Part shown: positions 1 through 5,180 of the stretch, piece after piece
How positions within the stretch are numbered: position 1 is the first letter of the stretch
Layout: the number at the start of each line of letters is the position of its first letter
Assembly: GCA_024709285.1 (NCBI GenBank)
Contig: JANJWY010000138.1
Span: 1 to 5,877, forward strand
Reading direction: 5' to 3'
Length of the DNA stretch: 5,877 bases
Source: Erysipelotrichaceae bacterium
Lineage (GTDB): Bacteria; Bacillota_I; Bacilli_A; Erysipelotrichales; Erysipelotrichaceae
Notes under the pieces: generated by a model
Databases searched by the model: none
Told to the model about the DNA's origin: nothing
The model's input: only the letters and a program-made list of their open reading frames with translations
Position numbers and translations under genes: made by a program

Positions 1-28
1 ATAAATAATAAGATCAGGAGGTATCTAC

Positions 29-736
29 ATGATTGATTTATCGAAAATTTCAAAGAAAGAATTAGGGAAGTTGTTTGATCATTCGGTTTTGCCGAAACAG
101 ACAACTGAAGAAGAAATTCGTTCCGGTTGTAAGGAAGCAATTCAATATAATTGTGCAGCTTTCTATTCAGCATCTCCGTATTGGACGCCGATCGTAAAAG
201 AAGAATTGGCAGGGACGGACATTCTGATTGGTTCGGGAATAGATTTTCCTTTTGGTATGTCACCTGTAGAATTAAAGGTAGCTGAAACGGAATATGCCGT
301 GAAAGCAGGTTGTACGGTACTGGACATGGTAGTTAATATCGGAGCCATTAAAGCAAAACGGTATGATATCACAAGAGCTGAGATTGAGGCATTTAAAAAA
401 GCAGCAAAAGGTGTTATCACTAAGGTTATTCTTGAAGTTTGTTATCTTAAAGATGATGAAATCAGAAAAGTTTGTGAGATCATCAAAGAAGTTGGAATTG
501 ATTATGCAAAGACATCGACTGGTCAGTTTGAAGGACCGACAATGCAGCAGTTTTTGGTAATGAAAAATACATTGGAAGGTTCAAATGTAAAGTTGAAAGT
601 TTCCGGTGTAAAATTTCCACGTCCCCAAAATGCCTATGTGTTCATTATGGCTGGTGCTGAGTTAATCGGAACACGATCTGCTCCTGAAATTATCGATGGG
701 TTTGAGATGATGAAGGAAATTGGTTTAATAAAATAG
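29..736 (+). CDS. DeoC-family class I aldolase, divergent (deoxyribose-phosphate aldolase-like)
   Basis: This 235-residue protein is a cytoplasmic TIM-barrel Schiff-base aldolase of the DeoC family, close to the usual bacterial length of about 220-260. Seen: a DeoC-like start with Asp17-His18, the strand LDMVVNIGAIK (98-108), VILEVCYL (133-140), the Schiff-base motif AKTSTG with Lys161, and a second lysine, Lys190, in KLKVSG. By family alignment Asp99, Lys161 and Lys190 match E. coli Asp102, Lys167 and Lys201, so aldol chemistry should be intact. The phosphate pocket differs: Gln166 replaces Lys172, the GGVR loop reads GVKF (193-196), and GASS is GTRS (214-217). The substrate may therefore not be deoxyribose-5-phosphate. 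The ATG follows AGGAGG at 16-21 with 7 bases between. It is cotranscribed with the FGGY kinase 10 bases downstream, which suggests that the kinase supplies its phosphorylated substrate. Family is confident; substrate is unknown. Confidence 0.9.
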   Translation: MIDLSKISKKELGKLFDHSVLPKQTTEEEIRSGCKEAIQYNCAAFYSASPYWTPIVKEELAGTDILIGSGIDFPFGMSPVELKVAETEYAVKAGCTVLDMVVNIGAIKAKRYDITRAEIEAFKKAAKGVITKVILEVCYLKDDEIRKVCEIIKEVGIDYAKTSTGQFEGPTMQQFLVMKNTLEGSNVKLKVSGVKFPRPQNAYVFIMAGAELIGTRSAPEIIDGFEMMKEIGLIK

Positions 737-740
737 GAGG
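735..740 (+). promoter_or_regulatory. Ribosome-binding site of the kinase, overlapping the aldolase stop codon
   Basis: A full AGGAGG lies 6 bases before the kinase ATG at 747. Its first two bases are the last two of the TAG stop (734-736) of the DeoC-like gene. Ribosomes ending the first gene therefore sit on the next gene's start signal, which suggests coupled translation (inference) and supports the start chosen at 747. Confidence 0.85.
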
Positions 741-746
741 TATAGA

Positions 747-2285
747 ATGAGTAAGTACATCGTTGCTATTGATGTTGGCACTACCGGGACCAAAGCAATG
801 GTCTTATCGGACAAAGGTGATGTATTAGGCGCAGGATATGGTGAGTATGGATGCTTGTATCCCCATCCGAATTGGGTTGAGCAAGATGCGGAGCATCTCA
901 CAGAAATGACATTTAAAGCATGTAAAACTGCTATTGAAAAAGCTAATGTGCCAGCGGACAGTATCGCTTGTGTAGCATTTTCAACTCAAAGAGCAACCTT
1001 TGGATTTGTTGATGATAAAGGCAACATGCTGAATAATCGTTTGTATGGATGGCAAGACAACAGGGCAGCTTCTGTTATTGGTGAAATTACCAGTAAAATA
1101 GATGCAGGTGAACTGTATGCCATTTCGGGTATGCCGGTAACACCGACGTTCTCGGTTGAAAAAGTCTATTGGGTTATGAAAAATGATCCGGAAACTTACA
1201 ATAAGGCTAAGTATATTGTCATGATGCCGGATTATATTATGTATCGTTTTGGTGCAGACGATTTCTTCACGGAAGTGACCAATGCATGTTGCAGCGGAAT
1301 GGTTGATGTTTATAAGTTAGAATGGTCTGATCGGATTCTTGATGCTTTAGGTATCGATAAACGTAAACTTCCTAAACTTGTGAATCCTTCCGTAAAAGTT
1401 GGTGAAGTTAAAGAGGATATTGCAAAATTGACAGGTCTGCCAGTCGGTACGCCGATTGTAACCGGTACAGGTGACCAACAGTGTGCTGCTCTTGGTGCAG
1501 GTGTGATAGAAGATGGATTTGCCTCGTTGACATTAGGCACAGCAGGATTACTCGTAGTAGGTTCCAAAACTTTGGATTTGAGAAAGAGTCCTGGTTTGAT
1601 GGCACCTTCTTCAGGAGCACTTGGTCTGTTTGAATTAGAGGGTATCCAATTAGGAGCAGCCAGCAGTTATCGATGGATCAGAGATGTGTTGGCTGAAGTT
1701 GAGGTTGAAGAAGGAAGCAAAACCGGAGTTGATCCATATGTATTGATGGAAAAACATGTCGAAGCAAGTAAACCAGGATCTAATGGAGTTGTGTTCCTGC
1801 CATACTTGACAGGTGCAGGATATCCTACCTGGAATCCGGAGACAAAGGGTGTGTTTGCCGGTTTGAAATTCTCGAATACCAAGAGCGATTTGATTCGAGC
1901 TGTAATGGAAGGTATCACTCTTGAGGCAAAAGACATGTATGAAGCAATGAAAACGTCGGATGTAACGATTCGTTCGTTAACCATTACCGGAGGGGCAACA
2001 AAGTCGCCCGCATGGAGACAAATAATTGCGGATATGTTTGATGCTGAGATTAAGGTTCTGAAAGTCCCGGATGCCACAATCATAGGCGCAGCAATTCTAG
2101 GAGCTATCGGAGTGGGTATTTATGAGAATCCTTCAGATGCTGTAGCAAATATGGTTGAAGTTGCTTATACACTTAAACCGATAAAGGAAAATGTTGATAA
2201 GTATAATGAAGTGTACCAAGTATATCGTTCATTGTATCAATCCTTGATCAATGACGGAGTATTCAATAAACTTTCTAGCTTGTAA
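747..2285 (+). CDS. FGGY-family carbohydrate kinase (xylulokinase/glycerol kinase superfamily)
   Basis: This 512-residue kinase has the normal length for FGGY enzymes, which transfer the ATP gamma-phosphate to a hydroxyl of a ketose or polyol in the cytoplasm. Seen: the N-terminal phosphate-binding motif DVGTTGTK (9-16), a substrate-side segment STQRATFGF (79-87), WQDNRA (102-107), GTGDQQCAALGAG (240-252) with likely catalytic base Asp243, LTLGTAG (261-267), and the C-terminal ATP-site motif ITGGATKSPAWRQ (413-425). The Q-R pair at 81-82 and the GDQQ motif look more like glycerol kinase than classical XylB, where the base lies in GGGDN. General databases would probably call it xylulokinase-like, but the substrate is not fixed by these motifs. 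It follows the DeoC-like aldolase by 10 bases and is the last gene before a hairpin terminator, so it probably phosphorylates the sugar or polyol that feeds the aldolase. Confidence 0.92.
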   Translation: MSKYIVAIDVGTTGTKAMVLSDKGDVLGAGYGEYGCLYPHPNWVEQDAEHLTEMTFKACKTAIEKANVPADSIACVAFSTQRATFGFVDDKGNMLNNRLYGWQDNRAASVIGEITSKIDAGELYAISGMPVTPTFSVEKVYWVMKNDPETYNKAKYIVMMPDYIMYRFGADDFFTEVTNACCSGMVDVYKLEWSDRILDALGIDKRKLPKLVNPSVKVGEVKEDIAKLTGLPVGTPIVTGTGDQQCAALGAGVIEDGFASLTLGTAGLLVVGSKTLDLRKSPGLMAPSSGALGLFELEGIQLGAASSYRWIRDVLAEVEVEEGSKTGVDPYVLMEKHVEASKPGSNGVVFLPYLTGAGYPTWNPETKGVFAGLKFSNTKSDLIRAVMEGITLEAKDMYEAMKTSDVTIRSLTITGGATKSPAWRQIIADMFDAEIKVLKVPDATIIGAAILGAIGVGIYENPSDAVANMVEVAYTLKPIKENVDKYNEVYQVYRSLYQSLINDGVFNKLSSL

Positions 2286-2298
2286 ATGCCTATGAGTC

Positions 2299-2340
2299 AT
2301 CCAACAATGTAGCCTGCCCGGTTTACATTGTTGGATTTCT
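2299..2340 (+). terminator. Rho-independent terminator after the aldolase-kinase operon
   Basis: A perfect 13-bp inverted repeat (2299-2311 with 2324-2336, core TCCAACAATGTA and TACATTGTTGGA) encloses a 12-base loop. The tract after it (TTTCTCT) is T-rich but broken by C residues, and the stem has modest GC. It begins 14 bases after the kinase stop. Position and stem length make it the likely end of the first unit, perhaps with some read-through into the regulator gene. Confidence 0.78.
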
Positions 2341-2358
2341 CTGTATAGAACTCGATTC

Positions 2359-2386
2359 TTGACACTTGTTGTGAATAAAGTATAAT
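2359..2386 (+). promoter_or_regulatory. Sigma-A type promoter of the GntR regulator gene
   Basis: Both hexamers match the vegetative consensus exactly: TTGACA (2359-2364) and TATAAT (2381-2386), with a 16-base spacer. The predicted transcription start is near 2393, giving a leader of about 28 bases before the ATG at 2421. The promoter lies just after the hairpin terminator, so the regulator has its own transcript. Repeats overlap it (CTTGTT at 2365-2370 inside the spacer, AACAAG at 2400-2405 in the leader), which could allow autoregulation; that part is inference. Confidence 0.85.
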
Positions 2387-2399
2387 TTATAAGTAAGTA

Positions 2400-2410
2400 A
2401 ACAAGAAATG
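2400..2410 (+). repeat. 11-bp direct repeat AACAAGAAATG, copy 1 (copy 2 at 3151-3161)
   Basis: The same 11 bases occur in the regulator's leader and again across the regulator's stop codon, at the start of the gap before the class II aldolase. Each copy can pair with a TTCTTG element nearby (2356-2361; 3183-3188), giving an inverted pair in both gaps. Because the repeat flanks a GntR gene, it could contain half-sites for that protein. A 9-base part of it (ACAAGAAAT) also occurs inside the class II aldolase gene near 3902, so chance is possible. Confidence 0.4.
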
Positions 2411-2420
2411 TGGTGTAATA

Positions 2421-3152
2421 ATGCTAAACAGAGATAATCCGGTACCTCTTTACCATCAACTTGAACTGATTTTAAAAGAGAACATTGAATCCGGAGTTTG
2501 GAACGAAAACGAAAGAATTCCATCTGAGCATGACTTGAGTAAGCAATATGGTGTCAGTAGAGTAACTGTCAGAGCTGTCTTAACAAAGTTTGTTAATGAC
2601 GGGGTTTTATATCGTATTCAAGGTAAAGGGACTTATGTATCGGCACAAAAAATCATTACATCGAATGTTTCTTACATCGGAATTCGTGAACAATTAGAAA
2701 CTCTTGGATTTAATACGACTACGAAAGTCGTTCAAATTGGAACAATTCATGCCAATTCAAATATTCGTAAAAAACTCAGCCTGAATCCTGAAAATGAAGA
2801 TGTAATTTTTATTGAACGAGTTCGATTTGTTAATGATCTGCCGTTTAGCCTGCATAGGTCATATATTCCCAAAGTTATTGTAGCAAATATTGACGAGGAG
2901 CAATTGGTCAATGAACAGTTGTGTGTGATTTTGTCACGCGATTATGGTCTTAACCGAGCGCGTGTCGTTGAAACATTAGAATCAACAATTGGAGATTCGT
3001 ACGAGGCAGCATTATTAGGAGTACACAATTCTCATCCATTATTACTATTGGAAGATGTGATTTATTCAAGCAGTGGGGTAGCTTTTGAATATTCGAAAAT
3101 TTTGTTCAGGGGCGACAAAATGAAAATGAAGTTCGAGTATAACAATCAATAA
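2421..3152 (+). CDS. GntR-family transcriptional regulator, HutC subfamily (UTRA effector domain)
   Basis: This 243-residue protein has the standard length and layout of HutC-type GntR regulators. An N-terminal winged helix-turn-helix covers about 5-75 (PVPLYHQL; ERIPSEHDLSKQYGVSR; recognition helix about 45-57; wing GVLYRIQGKGTYV at 61-73). A C-terminal UTRA ligand-binding domain covers about 85-240, with the typical ERVRFVNDLPFSLHRSYIP stretch (132-150) and a final FEYSKILFRGDKMKM segment (223-237). UTRA domains usually bind small metabolites, often sugar phosphates, and ligand binding releases DNA. Its position between two catabolic units suggests that it controls one or both. Transcription comes from the consensus promoter at 2359-2386. 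Only a weak GGTG-type Shine-Dalgarno (2412-2415) precedes the ATG, so expression may be limited at translation. The start is supported by the canonical N-terminus. Confidence 0.93.
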   Translation: MLNRDNPVPLYHQLELILKENIESGVWNENERIPSEHDLSKQYGVSRVTVRAVLTKFVNDGVLYRIQGKGTYVSAQKIITSNVSYIGIREQLETLGFNTTTKVVQIGTIHANSNIRKKLSLNPENEDVIFIERVRFVNDLPFSLHRSYIPKVIVANIDEEQLVNEQLCVILSRDYGLNRARVVETLESTIGDSYEAALLGVHNSHPLLLLEDVIYSSSGVAFEYSKILFRGDKMKMKFEYNNQ

Positions 3153-3188
3153 CAAGAAATGATCATATTGTATTCTAATATATTCTTG
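3153..3188 (+). repeat. Interrupted inverted repeat after gntR (candidate operator or weak hairpin)
   Basis: CAAGAA (3153-3158) pairs with TTCTTG (3183-3188), and inside it ATATT (3165-3169) pairs with AATAT (3177-3181) around a 7-base loop. The hairpin is AT-only in its inner stem and the T-rich run (3197-3211) starts 8 bases after the outer arm, so it is a poor terminator. It may be a regulator-binding site or a weak attenuating structure. This is inference from symmetry only. Confidence 0.35.
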
Positions 3189-3197
3189 AATCGGATG

Positions 3198-3228
3198 TTG
3201 TTTTTTTGTTTCTGAAATGTGATATTTC
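3198..3228 (+). promoter_or_regulatory. Possible weak promoter with overlapping near-palindrome before the class II aldolase
   Basis: TTGTTT (3198-3203), a 17-base spacer and an extended -10 (TG at 3218-3219, then GATATT at 3221-3226) form a weak candidate promoter, with a start near 3233. A 15-bp near-palindrome (3214-3228; GAAAT and ATTTC arms, one mismatched pair inside) covers the -10. A repressor bound there would block the promoter. If it is not functional, the aldolase and PHP genes would be read through from the gntR promoter. Confidence 0.35.
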
Positions 3229-3255
3229 TATTCAACCTATTTAGGAGGAGATTCT

Positions 3256-4089
3256 ATGCCAATAACGAATATGAACGAAATGTTCAATGACGCAAAAAAG
3301 GGTAGGTACAGTGTTGGTGCTTTTAATATATTTAATCATCTGACAGCACTGGCGGTAGTAAGGGCAGCAGAGAGCCTCAATGCGCCTGTCATTATTCAAA
3401 CATCTATGGGTACGGTTAAATACTACGGGATAAATGAAACAATGCGATGGTTAAAACCTTTATGTGAAAACTCATCTGCAAATATTGTAATAAATCTTGA
3501 TCACTGTACAGATGAAAGCTTTGCATATGAGTGTATTGATGCTGGTTGGACTTGTATTATGTTTGATGGCTCACATTATCCATTGGAACAGAATATAGAA
3601 ATTACTAGAAGAATTGTTAAATACGCTCACAATAAAGGTGCTTTCGTTGAGGGAGAAGTTGGAGTAATAAAAGGCATTGAAGAAGAAATCATTTCTGATG
3701 ATGAATCTTTGGCAAAGTTTGAAGACATTCAGAAGTTTATTGTTGAAACCGGAGTCGATTCCATTGCTCCATCTGTAGGTACGGCTCATGGGATTTATAA
3801 AGGAGTTCCCGAGATAAACTATAAGTTGATTGATCGGATAACATCAGAATTAGATTGTCCTTTAGTCATTCATGGCGGTAGTGGTTTATCTTTACAGACA
3901 TACAAGAAATTTGTGGATTCCGGCGTGAGTAAAATCAATATTTCGACAAACATTAAAGATGCCTATATGGGATTCTTCGTGGAAAATCATTCGGTACAGA
4001 ACCCGTTGGAATTAGATAAAGAATTGACCAACAGGATAGTGAATGTTGTAAAATCCAGCATTTTGACATTTTCTTCGAGGAAGGAATAA
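3256..4089 (+). CDS. Class II (zinc-dependent) ketose-bisphosphate aldolase family protein, GatY/KbaY/FbaA-like
   Basis: This 277-residue protein belongs to the class II aldolases that reversibly split ketose bisphosphates (fructose-, tagatose-bisphosphate and relatives such as IolJ) into dihydroxyacetone phosphate and an aldehyde. Seen: VGAFNIFN (20-27), catalytic Asp82 and zinc ligand His83 in INLDHC, FDGSHYPLEQN (103-113), EGEVGVIKG (132-140), a zinc ligand His178 in VGTAHGIYKG, a zinc ligand His206 and phosphate loop in IHGGSG (205-210), and KINISTNIK (226-234). The last motif usually has an acidic residue after the Thr (TE or TD); here it is Asn232, so specificity may differ. The metal site is complete, so it should be active. 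AGGAGG (3243-3248) precedes the ATG by 7 bases. The PHP gene starts 2 bases after its stop. Substrate within the family cannot be decided. Confidence 0.92.
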   Translation: MPITNMNEMFNDAKKGRYSVGAFNIFNHLTALAVVRAAESLNAPVIIQTSMGTVKYYGINETMRWLKPLCENSSANIVINLDHCTDESFAYECIDAGWTCIMFDGSHYPLEQNIEITRRIVKYAHNKGAFVEGEVGVIKGIEEEIISDDESLAKFEDIQKFIVETGVDSIAPSVGTAHGIYKGVPEINYKLIDRITSELDCPLVIHGGSGLSLQTYKKFVDSGVSKINISTNIKDAYMGFFVENHSVQNPLELDKELTNRIVNVVKSSILTFSSRKE

Positions 4090-4091
4090 AA

Positions 4092-5027
4092 ATGGAAAAC
4101 GGGAGATTTCCTGTAGATTTGCATTGTCATACAGTTCGTTCAGATGGCAATATAACACCTGAAGAGCTCATTGATAAAGCGAAGAGTATAGGACTTAAAA
4201 TTATAGCGATTACAGATCATGATATTCGCCCACCATTATTGTTTCATAAGGAGAATAAAGATATTCACTATTCACACGCCTACCAGACGTACGGTTTACA
4301 TATCATACCGGGAATTGAGATTTCGTGTCAAACAGAAGTTGAGGATGTCCACTTGCTTTGCTTTGGATGTGATTGGGATAATGAGTTCTTCACCAACCTC
4401 GAGACTTTTACCACTAAAAGCAAGATAGGGGCATATCGTAAACTTATCGAAAAACTAACGCTGTTCGATATTGAGTTGAATTTTGATGAAATCATTAAAA
4501 AGAGAGGTATTCTTGAGTCAGAGATTCAGAAAAAGCATATTTTCGAGGAAATGGCTGACAGAGGATATACCAGAAGTTGGAAAGACGCAAAGATTTTTGT
4601 CAAGGAAAATTCTGAGTTGAGTATAGAAAGAGAGAAACCGGATCCAATCGATATCATTCGAGAAGTACATCAATTGGGTGGAATCGTCATTCTTGCTCAT
4701 CCGTACCTGATTGATGAGACGATGGTACTAAACAACCGTAATATTACAAGGGAAAAGTACATTCGAAAGCTGATAGATGCAGGTCTTGATGGATTGGAAA
4801 TCAGATATTCATATGACAAAACCAGTTATACCGGGACATTAAGTAAGGATGAGATTAAGAAAGAATTATTGAACCAATTCGGACACTTGCCATTAGTTTT
4901 CACTGGTGGTTCTGACTACCATGCGGATGAGGTTAAAGGAGTCAAAAACCCAAGAGTTCTTGGAGAAAATGGTATGACAGAAGAGGAGTTTCTTGGATAC
5001 ACGAAACTTGCGAATTTGATTTTATGA
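4092..5027 (+). CDS. PHP-domain metal-dependent phosphoesterase
   Basis: This 311-residue cytoplasmic protein has the polymerase-and-histidinol-phosphatase (PHP) fold, in the TrpH/YciV-like group (COG0613-type), whose members hydrolyse phosphomonoesters, nucleotides or cyclic phosphates with a multinuclear metal site. Likely ligands seen in order: His11 and His13 with Asp18 (DLHCHTVRSDG, 9-19), His43 (ITDHD, 40-44), Glu76 (PGIEIS, 73-78), His87, His203 (LAHP, 201-204), and Asp275 and His277 (GGSDYHAD, 272-279). All expected positions are filled, so it should be active. A region of about 95 residues (102-196) sits between the early and late metal motifs, as usual for this group. It starts 2 bases after the aldolase stop; its GAGGAAGG Shine-Dalgarno (4077-4084) lies inside the aldolase gene, so coupled translation is likely. 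Inferred role: dephosphorylating or opening a phosphate ester in the aldolase's pathway. Confidence 0.9.
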   Translation: MENGRFPVDLHCHTVRSDGNITPEELIDKAKSIGLKIIAITDHDIRPPLLFHKENKDIHYSHAYQTYGLHIIPGIEISCQTEVEDVHLLCFGCDWDNEFFTNLETFTTKSKIGAYRKLIEKLTLFDIELNFDEIIKKRGILESEIQKKHIFEEMADRGYTRSWKDAKIFVKENSELSIEREKPDPIDIIREVHQLGGIVILAHPYLIDETMVLNNRNITREKYIRKLIDAGLDGLEIRYSYDKTSYTGTLSKDEIKKELLNQFGHLPLVFTGGSDYHADEVKGVKNPRVLGENGMTEEEFLGYTKLANLIL

Positions 5028-5034
5028 TTATTGT

Positions 5035-5064
5035 AAACCCGGTTAACTGCCGGGTTTTTGTTTG
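5035..5064 (+). terminator. Rho-independent terminator after the PHP gene
   Basis: A perfect 8-bp stem (AAACCCGG at 5035-5042 with CCGGGTTT at 5050-5057) closes a 7-base loop and runs straight into a T tract (five T at 5055-5059, then GTTTG). It starts 8 bases after the PHP stop codon. This is the strongest terminator in the window and ends the regulator-aldolase-PHP unit, separating it from selO. Confidence 0.93.
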
Positions 5065-5091
5065 TTGAAGGAATGCGGTCTGGAATAGAAT
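5062..5091 (+). promoter_or_regulatory. Tentative selO promoter
   Basis: TTGTTG (5062-5067) and TAGAAT (5086-5091) are 18 bases apart; TTGAAG (5065-5070) with a 15-base spacer is an alternative -35. Neither is a strong match, and the first overlaps the terminator's T-rich tail. A promoter must lie in 5061-5180 because of the terminator before it, but I cannot place it with confidence. Confidence 0.25.
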
Positions 5092-5138
5092 TAATTCTTA
5101 GATTAATGTATTTAGTACACTTTCAGTCAACAATCATG

Positions 5139-5167
5139 AGTTATCAGGTGATTATGTTATCATAACT
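5139..5167. repeat. Nested inverted and direct repeats before selO
   Basis: GTTATCATAAC (5156-5166) is a perfect 11-bp palindrome with one central base. GTTATCA occurs as a direct repeat at 5140-5146 and 5156-5162, and AGTTAT (5139-5144) pairs with ATAACT (5162-5167). The cluster lies 14-42 bases before the selO start codon, where an operator or a leader hairpin could sit. No known regulator's site was recognised. Confidence 0.35.
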
Positions 5168-5180
5168 GTAGAGGTAAATT

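Noticed and set aside
1..28. End of an upstream gene, with possible TAA stops in the first bases
   Set aside because: Only 28 bases are available, too few to tell a coding tail from a short intergenic gap; only the AGGAGG at 16-21 is usable.
163..420. Minus-strand 85-codon reading frame inside the DeoC-like gene
   Set aside because: It is antisense to a well-supported gene, has no recognisable domain and no good ribosome-binding site; it is a shadow frame.
1667..2083. Minus-strand 138-codon reading frame inside the kinase gene
   Set aside because: It overlaps conserved FGGY kinase motifs on the other strand and shows no family resemblance; it is a shadow of codon bias.
2408..2437. Nine-codon frame (ATG TGG TGT ...) in the gntR leader, overlapping its start codon
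   Set aside because: It could be a leader peptide, but there is no Shine-Dalgarno before it and such short frames arise easily by chance.
3197..3211. T-rich run after gntR as a rho-independent terminator
   Set aside because: The hairpin before it is AT-rich, interrupted, and separated from the T run by 8 bases, so termination here is unlikely to be efficient.
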